Assembly: GCA_013150955.1 (NCBI GenBank)
Contig: JAADJD010000002.1
Location: forward strand, 28,425-92,424
Reading direction: 5' to 3'
DNA: 64,000 nucleotides
Source of the DNA: Calditrichota bacterium
GTDB lineage: Bacteria > Calditrichota > Calditrichia > RBG-13-44-9 > J042
Both the position numbers and the translations under genes were made by a program. Below the pieces are notes generated by a model. That model was not told where the DNA came from. It saw only the letters and a list, made by a program, of their open reading frames with translations, and made no database searches. Positions within the stretch are counted from its first letter, which is position 1. Each line of letters begins with the position of its first letter. This document shows, one piece after another, positions 8,972-17,558 of this stretch.

Positions 8972-9001
8972 TGCAAGTTTTTTTGAAGCGCTCTGTCTAA
9001 T
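8972..9001 (+). promoter_or_regulatory. Predicted ECF-type promoter P1 (sigma gene)
   Basis: TGCAAG at 8972-8977 and GTCTAAT at 8995-9001 are separated by 17 bases. The same two boxes with the same 17-base gap recur at 9604-9633 before the anti-sigma gene. A GTC-type -10 box is typical of ECF sigma targets, so autoregulation by the downstream sigma factor is inferred. The expected start of transcription is near 9008, giving a leader of about 23 bases. Confidence 0.7.
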
Positions 9002-9030
9002 ATGTATTGAATGATTTGCTCAGGAGGCGA

Positions 9031-9597
9031 ATGACCCGGAAAGTCCAGACACCGACGGCGGTGGATTTTGAAACGCTATACCGCGATTACGGCCGTTCTG
9101 TTTTGAATCTGGTTTACCGGATGACCGGTGACGAGGAAGTGGCGCGGGATTTAACTCAGGACATTTTCTACAAAATTTATACCCGATTGGACGAATTTGA
9201 AGGACGGTCCCGGATTTACACCTGGATTTATCGCATTGCGGTGAATCATGTACTGAATTATTTGAAACGCGAACGCCGCCGCAAATGGGTGGAGCTGTTA
9301 GAGAAGCGCACCAGCGAAATATTTCAGGAGGCTTCAGAACGGGTGGAATGGAAAGTACCGCCGGAATCGCCCGATGCCCGAATGGAAAGGCACCAGCGGG
9401 AAGCCATTATCTGGCAAATGATTCAGCAATTGCCCGATAAACTAAAACTCCCGTTTGTGTTGCATCGGTATGAGCAGATGTCCTACAAAGAAATTGCGGA
9501 AATTCTGGAGCTGAGCGTTTCGGCTGTGGAGGCCCGCATTTACCGGGCCGGGAAACAGCTGGTTAAAAAACTGGAACCCTGGCTGGGGAAAATATGA
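9031..9597 (+). CDS. ECF-family RNA polymerase sigma factor
   Basis: A 188-residue group 4 sigma factor. Region 2 covers about residues 12-85 (VLNLVYRMTGDEEVARDLTQ, TWIYRIAVNHVLNYLKRE). Region 4 covers about 125-180 (LPFVLHRYEQMSYKEIAEIL, VSAVEARIYRA) and has the helix-turn-helix. ATG 9031 is preferred because AGGAGG lies just before it. The TTG at 9007 would fall at the predicted transcription start and the ATG at 9002 runs into a stop. It heads an operon with a membrane anti-sigma factor and two LTxxQ periplasmic proteins, which suggests control of an envelope or metal stress response. Confidence 0.93.
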   Translation: MTRKVQTPTAVDFETLYRDYGRSVLNLVYRMTGDEEVARDLTQDIFYKIYTRLDEFEGRSRIYTWIYRIAVNHVLNYLKRERRRKWVELLEKRTSEIFQEASERVEWKVPPESPDARMERHQREAIIWQMIQQLPDKLKLPFVLHRYEQMSYKEIAEILELSVSAVEARIYRAGKQLVKKLEPWLGKI

Positions 9598-9603
9598 ATC
9601 GGT

Positions 9604-9633
9604 TGCAAGTTTTGAAGATGAAAGGTGTCTAAT
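9604..9633 (+). promoter_or_regulatory. Predicted ECF-type promoter P2 (anti-sigma gene)
   Basis: TGCAAG at 9604-9609 and GTCTAAT at 9627-9633, separated by 17 bases, repeat the boxes and spacing of P1. It lies between the sigma stop codon and the anti-sigma start. The predicted transcription start is near 9640, which argues for ATG 9662 rather than ATG 9638 as the anti-sigma start. Confidence 0.65.
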
Positions 9634-9661
9634 CTTAATGAAACAAAAAGCGAGGCAGATT

Positions 9662-10123
9662 ATGCCTGGACATGTTCGAAAGCATGTAGTGGATTACACG
9701 ATGGGACGGTTACCCTCGCATAAAAAACGGCGCGTAATCGAACATCTCCGGGATTGTCCCGAATGTCGGCAATATTTTGAAGCGGTTGCCCGATTATTTT
9801 CCCCGCCAGAGGACACGGAACGCTACCCGCTGGAACCGGATCCCTTCCTGCTTACCCGCATCCGGGAACGGAAAATTGCTGCGGAAAAAACGCCGCTTAC
9901 GGAACCGTCATCCGCAGCCGGGTTGCGCTGGATTAACTGGGGGATATTGGTCGGCTTGGCTCTGCTGGTGGGCGTCTCCATTACCCGGTTTACCGATCGT
10001 ACCGACTGGGAATCCTATTTCATCGTGACTCAGATGCAGGAAGCCCTGAATTATGGAGATGACATGCTCACTCAGCAGGTGGTTGAACCGTTTGTTGACT
10101 CAAAAATCGAGATGCAGCCATGA
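9662..10123 (+). CDS. Zinc-finger anti-sigma factor, membrane-bound
   Basis: A 153-residue protein with an N-terminal cytoplasmic anti-sigma zinc motif, H28-x3-C32-x2-C35 (HLRDCPEC). One membrane segment follows near residues 90-108 (GILVGLALLVGVSIT), then a periplasmic tail of about 45 residues. Such proteins hold the cognate ECF sigma factor inactive at the membrane until a signal arrives. ATG 9662 has CGAGG six bases upstream and lies about 22 bases after the predicted P2 start; ATG 9638 would add 8 residues. The next gene overlaps by 4 bases (ATGA), so translation is coupled. Confidence 0.82.
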   Translation: MPGHVRKHVVDYTMGRLPSHKKRRVIEHLRDCPECRQYFEAVARLFSPPEDTERYPLEPDPFLLTRIRERKIAAEKTPLTEPSSAAGLRWINWGILVGLALLVGVSITRFTDRTDWESYFIVTQMQEALNYGDDMLTQQVVEPFVDSKIEMQP

Positions 10124-10683
10124 AATTAAAAGTCATCGTTGGAATTCTGGTGTTTTTAATCGCCGTGAATCTGGCCACACTGGGGTCATACATCTATTAC
10201 CGCTGGCAGGAACAGAAACAGATGAACCGATTTCAGGAGCTTGTGGGCCGGGATGGGATGTTGCACCGGCCTGGTAGGCGTGGCCCCATACCGCGGATTC
10301 GACTGAAGCCTGATCAAAAGCAGCAATTGCGTCATTTAATGCAAAATCTCCAGCGACAACTGGCACCGGATTATCAGGAGATGCAGCAATATCAGGAAAA
10401 GGTGTTTCAGGCGCTGGTTGCCGATCGTCCCCAATTGGATTCCATTCAACACTATTTGAAGGCCATTCAGGATATTCAATTTCGTATCAAATGGGCAACC
10501 GTTCGCCAATTGCAACAGGCCCGGTCATTCCTGAGTGAAGAACAATTCCGGCAGCTGGTGCGGGCAGCGGTGATGCTGCCAGAAGGAGGCCGGCGCCACT
10601 GGCATCGTCCGGGACGCCTGCACGGTGGAGCAGGAATGAACAATCCAATAATGAACAATCCAATTAAAATAAAGGAGGATTAA
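10120..10683 (+). CDS. Membrane-anchored periplasmic LTxxQ-like protein (ZraP/CnrX-type sensor candidate)
   Basis: A 187-residue protein with one N-terminal hydrophobic segment (residues about 4-25), then a helical periplasmic part. Two LTxxQ-like motifs are visible: LKPDQKQQL near residue 65 and LSEEQFRQL near 140. The region between is rich in Gln and charged residues, as in CpxP/ZraP/metal-resistance periplasmic proteins. The last 25 residues are His/Gly/Asn-rich (HWHRPGRLHGGAGMNNPIMN), which might bind metal. It overlaps the anti-sigma gene by 4 bases and is probably a signal sensor or modulator for it; that role is inferred. Confidence 0.75.
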   Translation: MKLKVIVGILVFLIAVNLATLGSYIYYRWQEQKQMNRFQELVGRDGMLHRPGRRGPIPRIRLKPDQKQQLRHLMQNLQRQLAPDYQEMQQYQEKVFQALVADRPQLDSIQHYLKAIQDIQFRIKWATVRQLQQARSFLSEEQFRQLVRAAVMLPEGGRRHWHRPGRLHGGAGMNNPIMNNPIKIKED

Positions 10684-10685
10684 CC

Positions 10686-11156
10686 ATGCGTCGTGTTGTG
10701 TTCTTTAGTGTGTGGGTGTTACTATGGGTAGGAACCCTGAGCATTTTTGCCCAACCATCGAAACCCGGTCTGGGTAAAGACATGATGTGGCTATACCGCT
10801 TGAATCTGACCGAGGAGCAGCAGGCCCGCATCATGGATCTTCGGTTGAAGCTACAAAAGGACATTGTGCCGTTGCAGGCCGATTTGAAGAAGCTGCGATC
10901 GGAATTGCACCTGGCTTTGACGCAGGATCCGTTTAATGAAGGGAAGGTGAAGAAACTGGTGGCCGCCATTGCCGAGAAACAACAGGCCATTCATTTAAAA
11001 CGGGTGTTGCACAAGCGGCAGATTCGGGATGTGTTAACTCCAGAACAGCGGAAGCAATTTGATCTGCGCATTCTTGCCGGCCCGAATGGCATGGGGAGAC
11101 ATGGCAAGGGAAAACACCATCCCGAACCGCCCCATCGAGGAAAACCGTGTCGGTAA
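10686..11156 (+). CDS. Spy/CpxP-family periplasmic LTxxQ protein
   Basis: A 156-residue protein with an N-terminal signal peptide likely cleaved after FAQ (residue 23). The mature part has LTEEQQARI near residue 39 and LTPEQRKQF near 118, the repeated motif of the Spy/CpxP chaperone family, and a His/Pro/Lys-rich tail (HGKGKHHPEPPHRG). AAAGGAGG precedes the ATG. Family members act as periplasmic chaperones or stress sensors. As the last gene of the sigma operon it is a probable output or feedback element. A strong terminator follows. Confidence 0.83.
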   Translation: MRRVVFFSVWVLLWVGTLSIFAQPSKPGLGKDMMWLYRLNLTEEQQARIMDLRLKLQKDIVPLQADLKKLRSELHLALTQDPFNEGKVKKLVAAIAEKQQAIHLKRVLHKRQIRDVLTPEQRKQFDLRILAGPNGMGRHGKGKHHPEPPHRGKPCR

Positions 11157-11193
11157 TGCACCGATGCCCATGTTCACCACCCGAAAATTCAAG

Positions 11194-11226
11194 CGCCTGC
11201 CTGTTTCCGGGGCAGGCGTTTTTTTT
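11194..11226 (+). terminator. Rho-independent terminator of the sigma operon
   Basis: The stem CGCCTGCC/GGCAGGCG has a 9-base loop and is followed by eight T residues at 11219-11226. Confidence 0.92.
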
Positions 11227-11242
11227 ATGCCAGATGATGCCT

Positions 11243-11410
11243 GAAACCACGAGTTACTCGAATAATTTCTAAAAATGTCAACAAAATAGCGATTAAATCC
11301 CGGAACACATTTTTATCCGGATATAATCAAACGGATTTTATTATTTTTGTTCGCGTTAATTCGTGTCAGTTAATTCGTGTCATTCGTAGGCGAATGCATA
11401 ATCTGGGTTT
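11243..11410. repeat. Dispersed ~170-bp repeat, copy R3 (reverse)
   Basis: It runs from AAACCACGAGTTACTCG to GCATAATCTGGGTTT. The AATTCGTGTCA end is duplicated locally (AATTCGTGTCAGTTAATTCG). It lies directly after the sigma-operon terminator. Confidence 0.8.
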
Positions 11411-11437
11411 AACGTTATCATTTCTTTCCTGGCGCCG

Positions 11438-13138
11438 ATGATTTCTAAATTAACCGGTTGTGATCAGAAGGCAAAACGCGTTATCTTATTGCTTATGAAT
11501 AAACGGGTTCTACCATATCTTTACCTTTTTCTCAGTTTGTTATTGATGCTGGGGCTGTTCCAGTTGCAGCGCTTCTGGAAAATTGAAAAACCCACGGAAG
11601 TGTTCGTTCCCCGCAAAAATGGACAGGACACGCTGGTGTTCTTGAGCGGCCCTGACAAAAAAAATCTGTTCCCTTACGAAGCCACCTATGACGAAGAAAT
11701 TTTTTTGATCAACCAGATCTATCAGGGACTGGTGAAGCTGGATCATCAAATGCGGGAAGTGCCGGATCTGGCCCGGTACTGGGAAATCAGCCCGGATTTT
11801 AAAACCTACACGTTTTACCTGCCGCGAGATCATACGTTTCACAACGGTCAACCGCTTACGGCCGATGATGTGGAAATCAGCTTGCGATATTACCTGCGGC
11901 ACTACCAGCAAAATTACCTGTTCCCGTATTTCCTGGTAATCAAAGGGGCGCGGGAATTTTCTGAGGGGCGAACGGATCGTTTACCGGGGGTGGAGAAGGT
12001 TTCTCCGTATATCATCCGCTTTCATCTGGAAAAACCCTTTTTGCCTTTTCTGAAACTGCTGTCGGTAGCCGAGGCCAAAATTCTTCCCGGTGGACTGCTG
12101 CGAACCAATCCGGATTATCTAAAGGCGCATCCCATCGGCTCCGGCCCGTACATGGTAAAACGCATCACAGATTCAACCATTTTTATGGAAGCGGCCCGCT
12201 GGGATCCCCGTTCCCAGACACCCCCGTTTGTCCGTTTCCTGAAAATTGTGTATGGCCGAGAGGCCACCATGAAGCGCCTCCATGGCTTTCGGTTTCAGCT
12301 CACCAATTATTTTTATCTGGTGAGCGAAGAAGGACGCATGGAATTTAATGAATTGCGGCTGTCCACGTTGACCACCATATTTCTGGGCTTGAATTGTCAG
12401 CTGTTTCCCACCAATAAAGTGAGTTTCCGCAAAGCGCTCCTTTACGCACTTCCGCGGGAGAAAATTGCCGAAAAATATACCGAGCAGCTGGCCGCTGCCG
12501 ACTATTTTTGTCCCCTGAATCTGCCCCGCGATACTGCGCATGTCCATCTACCCGATGTGGATCTATCCAAAGCTCGCAGCTGGATGGAAACCTTTCGAAA
12601 GCACGATGGCGTTGATTCAATGCCCACTGTCCGGCTGGCCATCGATACCACGCTCTATTCCCCGGATTTTCTGGAAGTGATTACCGAAAGTTTAAAACGT
12701 CTGGGTGTTCCCTATCAGGTTACTTACTATCAGGGATTGACCTGGAAGGAAGAGGTGGAATATTTGAAGCAGTTCCACATGTTTCTGCTGGGGTGGACAC
12801 TGGATTTACCGGATCCCCAATTTTACTTTGATGTTTTCTTCAACAGTCTGCAAATGAATAACATCATGCAATATCGAAATCCAGAAGTGGATTTGCTGTT
12901 GCGGCTGGCCAATGAAACCTTTCAAATCAAAAAGCGATTGAAATACTATGTGCAGATTGAGGAAATTTTGAGAAAAGAGGTTCCCATTATCCCGATTCAG
13001 GAAAATTATGAAAACATATTCTACAAAAAGTACGTGAAGAATATCCTGATGAATCAGATTGGAATCTCAAGTTTGGATTTGTCTCAACTCTGGATTGATA
13101 TAAATTTAAAGCGTCAGATTGAGAAGGCGTTAAAATGA
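11438..13138 (+). CDS. Family 5 extracellular solute-binding protein (peptide/oligopeptide ABC transporter type)
   Basis: A 566-residue member of the SBP_bac_5 family. After a hydrophobic N-terminal segment (residues about 24-45) comes the typical order: ISPDFKTYTFYLPRDHTFHNGQPLTADDV, a VSPYIIRFHLEKPF block and HPIGSGPYMV near residue 230. These proteins bind peptides, nickel or sugars for ABC importers, but no permease genes are in the window. There is no lipobox cysteine at the right place, so it may be membrane-anchored. The start is uncertain: ATG 11438 or ATG 11495 (MNKRVLPYLYLF), neither with a clear ribosome-binding site. The next gene overlaps by 4 bases. Confidence 0.82.
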   Translation: MISKLTGCDQKAKRVILLLMNKRVLPYLYLFLSLLLMLGLFQLQRFWKIEKPTEVFVPRKNGQDTLVFLSGPDKKNLFPYEATYDEEIFLINQIYQGLVKLDHQMREVPDLARYWEISPDFKTYTFYLPRDHTFHNGQPLTADDVEISLRYYLRHYQQNYLFPYFLVIKGAREFSEGRTDRLPGVEKVSPYIIRFHLEKPFLPFLKLLSVAEAKILPGGLLRTNPDYLKAHPIGSGPYMVKRITDSTIFMEAARWDPRSQTPPFVRFLKIVYGREATMKRLHGFRFQLTNYFYLVSEEGRMEFNELRLSTLTTIFLGLNCQLFPTNKVSFRKALLYALPREKIAEKYTEQLAAADYFCPLNLPRDTAHVHLPDVDLSKARSWMETFRKHDGVDSMPTVRLAIDTTLYSPDFLEVITESLKRLGVPYQVTYYQGLTWKEEVEYLKQFHMFLLGWTLDLPDPQFYFDVFFNSLQMNNIMQYRNPEVDLLLRLANETFQIKKRLKYYVQIEEILRKEVPIIPIQENYENIFYKKYVKNILMNQIGISSLDLSQLWIDINLKRQIEKALK

Positions 13139-14310
13139 AGCCCAGAGAAATTGAACAATTTTTTGCAGAAATAACCCATAAAGTGGTGGAAGAAAACGAG
13201 CGGATGCTCTCGCCGTACGCCACGCGCAGTAGCGAAGCGGTGCGGCGCTTTCCGGAGCCACCCGATCCCCGCAGCCCATTTGCACTGGATCGAGATCGGA
13301 TATTATACAGCGGGGCGTTTCGGCGGTACGCGGGCAAAACCCAGGTGATCTACTTTGCCTCGCTGCTGGACGAAATGCTCACCTCGCGGATCATCCATAC
13401 CCTGAGTGTGTCCCAGGTGGCGCGCACCATCGGGAAGTTTCTGGGATTAAATCAGGAGTTGATCGATGCCATCGCGCTGTCCCACGATCTGGGGCATTCC
13501 CCCTTTGGCCATGATGGGGAAAAGTTTCTCTCCAAAATTTGCGAGGCGCATGGTATCGGCCAGTATCATCATCACATCCAGAGCCTGCACATCGTGGATC
13601 ACGTAGCGAAAAAGGGAAAGGGATTGAATCTTACCATTCAGGTCAGGGACGGGATTCTGTCGCACGATGGAGAAGTGCACAACCAGAAGCTGGTACCGCA
13701 ACGGAATAAGACCGAGGCTGATTTGCAGGAATACATTCGGATTCGCAAGAGTGGGCAGTATGTGGACATGATGCCCATGACATTAGAAGGCTGCGTGATG
13801 CGCATTTCGGACACCATTGCCTACATTGGTCAGGATATTGAAGATGCCATCCGCATCGGGTTGATCCGGCGGGAAGACATTCCGCGGGATTTGCAGGAAA
13901 CGCTGGGACGCACCAACGGGGAAATCATGGATACGCTGATCAAGGATGTGATTTACAACAGTTATGGCAAGCCGTATGTCTGTTTCAGTCCCGAAATATC
14001 CGAGGCATTGCTGGCCTTAAAAAAGTTCAATTACGAGCGCATTTATTTGAACAAACAGTTGAAGCGGGATCATGAGAAAATTGAGCGCGGATTTGCCATC
14101 CTGTTCGAAATTTTTTATAAAGATTTGCGGAATGGAAACAGGCAGTCGCGGATTTTTCGGGATTTTCTGGAAACCAAGGACAGGCACTATCTGGAAGTAA
14201 CTAACGATGCCGAGAAAGTACGCGATTTTATCGGGGGAATGACCGATCGGTATTTTGTGGAGGTGTTACAGGAATTGACCATTCCCACCATGAAATTGCT
14301 GGAACGGTAA
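13135..14310 (+). CDS. dgt: dGTP triphosphohydrolase-like HD-domain protein
   Basis: A 391-residue cytoplasmic HD-superfamily phosphohydrolase. It shows FRRYAGKTQV near residue 62, a first His in RIIHTLSVS, then the HD pair in ALSHDLGHSPFGHDGE (about residues 117-132). The distal metal Asp is probably in MRISDTIAYIGQDIEDAI. This order is that of dGTPase/SAMHD1-like enzymes that split dNTPs into nucleoside and triphosphate. The exact substrate is not certain because many members are dNTPases of broader range. It is translationally coupled to the solute-binding protein, and a DUF3108 gene follows 22 bases later. Confidence 0.85.
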   Translation: MKPREIEQFFAEITHKVVEENERMLSPYATRSSEAVRRFPEPPDPRSPFALDRDRILYSGAFRRYAGKTQVIYFASLLDEMLTSRIIHTLSVSQVARTIGKFLGLNQELIDAIALSHDLGHSPFGHDGEKFLSKICEAHGIGQYHHHIQSLHIVDHVAKKGKGLNLTIQVRDGILSHDGEVHNQKLVPQRNKTEADLQEYIRIRKSGQYVDMMPMTLEGCVMRISDTIAYIGQDIEDAIRIGLIRREDIPRDLQETLGRTNGEIMDTLIKDVIYNSYGKPYVCFSPEISEALLALKKFNYERIYLNKQLKRDHEKIERGFAILFEIFYKDLRNGNRQSRIFRDFLETKDRHYLEVTNDAEKVRDFIGGMTDRYFVEVLQELTIPTMKLLER

Positions 14311-14332
14311 TTAGAGAATAGGGGAGGAAGCG

Positions 14333-15208
14333 GTGCATCGCGAAACATCGGGGAGACGGATTCCGGGAGTCGGGTTGTGGATATGGCTGATTGGAATCCT
14401 CTTTTTTCAATCCCTTTACCCACAACCGGCATCTCTGGAGCCGGTGTTTAAATGGCAAATCGGGGAAGATTTGACCTACCGGGTAAACTGGTCATTCTTT
14501 CGGCTGGGGACACTGCGGATTCAGGTTCTGGAAAAGCGCCTGCATCGGGGTGAGCCTGTTTACCGCTGTCGATTGTTTATTGACTCCAATCCAGCCCTGC
14601 CTTTCGTGAACATTCACGATATTTACGAAAGTTTTATCGGGGAGGACATGTTCAGCCGGGCTTTTTATGCCTGGGAAAAAAAGTCCGGTTACGTGATTTA
14701 CACCGAGTACCAGATGGACTATCAGAACAATCTTTTGCACATCATCATCGAAAAGCACACCCCGCAGGACACCACCCGTTTGCTGGATTCTCTGGCCACT
14801 CTGGACAGGAAAATCCTGGATGGCCTGTCCATTTTGTTTTACGCACGCGCCATGGCCAAGCACAAGGCCGAAATTTACGTGCCGGTGATTGCCTATAACA
14901 AAATATCCGATGCGTACCTCAACATTCGAGGTGAAAAACGTCGGGTGAAAACCCGTGGGGAAAAGGTGGAGGGCTATTATCTGGATGGCCGACTGAAGTT
15001 TGTGGGCATTGCGGGCATTAAAGAAGGGTTTCGCGGTTGGTTTTCGCCGGATGAACAGAGCGTGCCCATCAAGGCCTACATGAAAGCTTTCATTGGAAGC
15101 GTGCGCATCGAGCTGGAAGAGTGGGATCAATGGAATGCCCGACTGGTGTTTAAAAATCCCGAAAACTGGGGCAAGCCCCTTCCCGCTGTGCAACAGGAGC
15201 TGGATTAG
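14333..15208 (+). CDS. DUF3108-family exported protein
   Basis: A 291-residue protein with a signal peptide (hydrophobic GLWIWLIGILFFQSLYP, probable cleavage near residue 35). Then comes the DUF3108 pattern: GEDLTYRVNWSFFRLGTLRI, a DSNPALPFVNIHDIYESFI block and GWFSPDEQSVPIKAYMKAFIG near the end. Family members are periplasmic or outer-membrane-facing proteins of unknown function. The GTG start is supported by GGGGAGGAAG five bases upstream. It follows the HD gene by 22 bases and may be cotranscribed with it. Confidence 0.8.
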   Translation: MHRETSGRRIPGVGLWIWLIGILFFQSLYPQPASLEPVFKWQIGEDLTYRVNWSFFRLGTLRIQVLEKRLHRGEPVYRCRLFIDSNPALPFVNIHDIYESFIGEDMFSRAFYAWEKKSGYVIYTEYQMDYQNNLLHIIIEKHTPQDTTRLLDSLATLDRKILDGLSILFYARAMAKHKAEIYVPVIAYNKISDAYLNIRGEKRRVKTRGEKVEGYYLDGRLKFVGIAGIKEGFRGWFSPDEQSVPIKAYMKAFIGSVRIELEEWDQWNARLVFKNPENWGKPLPAVQQELD

Positions 15209-15232
15209 CCTGCATTGAACCGCAAAATTGTC

Positions 15233-15620
15233 CCTGATAAAGCGTTAAACCACAAATCACGCGAATGAATTCGAAAAAAATCAACTAAATAGCGAATATA
15301 TCTGGGCAAATATTTTCATCCAGATAGAATCCAGTGCAATTTATTTTTTTTGGTACCCGTTGTGCTAATTCAGGACAAAGCAGGTGTTTAGAAAAACCGT
15401 TAATACGGTTAAGAATCAATTGGTTACGTTATCCATTTTCTCCTGGCTAAAACCAGGAGTTAATAGAATTTCTCATTCATTAACACCAGATTTATCTGGG
15501 TGGGCAACTCCTGTAGTAACAATAAGTTATAGAACCGTTTTAACGGTTTGGATTGTCTAATTAGCACAACGGGTTATTGGTGTTCATTCGTGTAATTCGT
15601 AGGCGAATGCATAATCTGGG
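15233..15620. repeat. Dispersed repeat, copy R4 (reverse), split by a 220-bp insertion
   Basis: Left part 15233-15354 (CGTTAAACCACAAATCACGCG ... ATCCAGTGCAATTTATTTTTTT). Right part 15575-15620 (TATTGGTGTTCATTCGTGTAATTC ... AATCTGGG). The parts join to one family copy if 15355-15574 is removed. Confidence 0.8.
15355..15574. mobile_element. 220-bp MITE-like element with 16-bp perfect terminal inverted repeats
   Basis: The left end ACCCGTTGTGCTAATT (15355-15370) and right end AATTAGCACAACGGGT (15559-15574) are exact inverted repeats. Inside are four further small palindromes: AACCGTTAATACGGTT, CTCCTGGCTAAAACCAGGAG, CCAGATTTATCTGG and AACCGTTTTAACGGTT. It has no coding capacity. It interrupts repeat copy R4. 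TTGGT occurs at both flanks (15350-15354 and 15577-15581) and could be a target duplication, but the match is not exact at the element border. No transposase is in the window. Confidence 0.7.
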
Positions 15621-15644
15621 ATTATTTTTTTCCTTCCTGAACGG

Positions 15645-15673
15645 TTGACGGTTTCTTTCTCCGTCTGTAAATT
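15645..15673 (+). promoter_or_regulatory. Predicted housekeeping promoter of the lamin-tail protein gene
   Basis: TTGACG at 15645-15650 and TAAATT at 15668-15673 are separated by 17 bases. The same -10 box with a 17-base gap is seen before the HU gene (59186-59214). The predicted leader is about 100 bases. Confidence 0.55.
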
Positions 15674-15782
15674 CCTTGCACACGCCTTTTCTACCGGTCT
15701 GACACATTTCACAGGATGTGTGCTCACGTTTGCCAGTGATTGGGCAGGAGAACAACTGACCCAAATGCGATGAGGTGCAGCC

Positions 15783-17489
15783 ATGTCCAGAATTGCCGTT
15801 TTCTGGGTGATGTGGATGGTGGCTTCGGCAGGGGCGCAGGTGGTAATCAGCGAAATCATGTTTTATCCGGATACCCTGGCCGCTTATACCGAGTATGTGG
15901 AAATCTACAACGCGGGTGAGATGCCGGTGTCGCTGGAAGGGTGGCGGATCGGGGACAGCCTGGATCTGGACACATTGCAGCCCGTATCCGGAGAGTGGTG
16001 GCTGGCTCCGGGACAATTCGGGGTCATTCTGGATCCGGGATATTTCGGTGGAGCCGACATTTACGATACGCGCATTCCCGACACCGCACGGGTGTTCACC
16101 ATCGAGGATGCACGCTTTGGTCGTTATGGATTACCTAACAATCGACCGCTGACCCTGTTTCTGGTCACGGCCGATGGAGACACCGTTCAGCAGGTAACTT
16201 ATGTTGCGGACAATTCGCCGGGATTTTCGGAAGAGAAGATCCACCTCACGGCAGACAATCGACCGGAAAATTGGGGGAATGGGCGGGTGTTTCGGGGCAC
16301 GCCGGGTAGCATCAATTCCCTTTCGCCGAAACCGTATGATCTGGCCATAGCGGATGTGGAGCGATTAACGCCCACGGTGTGGGTGGGGGAGCCAGTGGAT
16401 TTTCGGTGGAAAATCATTAACCGCGGGATGCGTCCGGCCACGCAATACCGCATGGTGGTGTTCTGGGATAATAATCTGAATGGACAACTGGATCCAGCAG
16501 ATGCGGCCTTTCCGGTGGAGAACCAGGTGCCCCTGAATCCCGGGGACAGTCTGCAAGTGTCCTTCTCCGTAACCCCCGATGCTGCCGGACTGCGGTACCT
16601 GGGATTTTTCCTGGAATATCCAGCCGATCAGGACACCATGAACAATCTGATTATCCAGGAACTGGTGGTAGAGGATCCACAGGTCGAGTTGATCATTAAT
16701 GAAATCATGTTTGAGCCTCAAAGTGGATATGCGGAGTGGATCGAGATTTTCAACGCAGGAAATCGCCCCGTGAATCTGAGGTATTATCGCCTTTCGGATT
16801 TCCGCGATACGGTTTCGTTTGCACCTGTTGATGATGTGCTGCCAGTCGGGGCGTATCGGGTTCTGGGTGGGGATTCGGCCATTTTGTGGCAATATACAGT
16901 GGCGCCGGAGCGGGTACAGATCCTCCCCCGGTTTCCCACCCTGAACAACGATGTGGATGAACTGTCCATCCTCTCGCCCGCGGGACGGGTGCTGGATCGG
17001 GTGCGTTATTTTGGGGATTGGTATGGGCGTGAGGTGGAAAAGGGCACCTCTCTGGAGAAGATTCATCCCCGTTTATCCGGTCAGGATGGGGAGAACTGGG
17101 CAGCCAGTGTGGCCAGCAGTGGAAGCACGCCCGGACGGCAGAACTCGGTTTATGTGGAGTTATTACCCCCCGCAATGCAGGTGCGGATTCATCCCAATCC
17201 GTTTTCACCCGATGGGGATGGACGGGAAGATTTTACCATCATCCAATTTCAGGTGCCGGTAGAAACCGCTTATGCTCAGATTGTCATTTTTGACCTGGCG
17301 GGTCGCCGGATTCGACAGCTGGTCAAGGATCAGCCAGTTGCACACCGGGCACAGTTTGTCTGGGATGGCCGCGATGACCATGGCCGCCTGGCACGAACCG
17401 GCCTGTACATTTGCCTCATTCAGGTGCGCAATGAACAGAAGAAACTCTTTCGGGAAGCCAGGGCCACGGTTGTCCTTGTAAAAAAATAA
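15783..17489 (+). CDS. Secreted protein with two lamin-tail domains, a CARDB-like domain and a FlgD-like C-terminal domain
   Basis: A 568-residue protein with a signal peptide cleaved near AGAQ (residue 19). The first lamin-tail-like domain covers about residues 20-175 (VVISEIMFYP, EYVEIYNAG). A CARDB-like domain follows at about 185-295 (VWVGEPVDFRWKIINRG). The second lamin-tail-like domain covers 300-455 (LIINEIMFEP, EWIEIFNAG). The end (about 465-568) is FlgD-like with HPNPFSPDGDG and VIFDLAGRRIRQLV, as used for sorting in T9SS-like systems. Extracellular or surface location is inferred. A GATGAGG site lies upstream. CdsA follows closely but is unrelated in function. Confidence 0.85.
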   Translation: MSRIAVFWVMWMVASAGAQVVISEIMFYPDTLAAYTEYVEIYNAGEMPVSLEGWRIGDSLDLDTLQPVSGEWWLAPGQFGVILDPGYFGGADIYDTRIPDTARVFTIEDARFGRYGLPNNRPLTLFLVTADGDTVQQVTYVADNSPGFSEEKIHLTADNRPENWGNGRVFRGTPGSINSLSPKPYDLAIADVERLTPTVWVGEPVDFRWKIINRGMRPATQYRMVVFWDNNLNGQLDPADAAFPVENQVPLNPGDSLQVSFSVTPDAAGLRYLGFFLEYPADQDTMNNLIIQELVVEDPQVELIINEIMFEPQSGYAEWIEIFNAGNRPVNLRYYRLSDFRDTVSFAPVDDVLPVGAYRVLGGDSAILWQYTVAPERVQILPRFPTLNNDVDELSILSPAGRVLDRVRYFGDWYGREVEKGTSLEKIHPRLSGQDGENWAASVASSGSTPGRQNSVYVELLPPAMQVRIHPNPFSPDGDGREDFTIIQFQVPVETAYAQIVIFDLAGRRIRQLVKDQPVAHRAQFVWDGRDDHGRLARTGLYICLIQVRNEQKKLFREARATVVLVKK

Positions 17490-17558
17490 TTTATGTTCAT
17501 TGAATTTTTGCCCCCCACCTTTTATTTTTTTCTCGAACCATTACTGGCAGGAGGAGGC

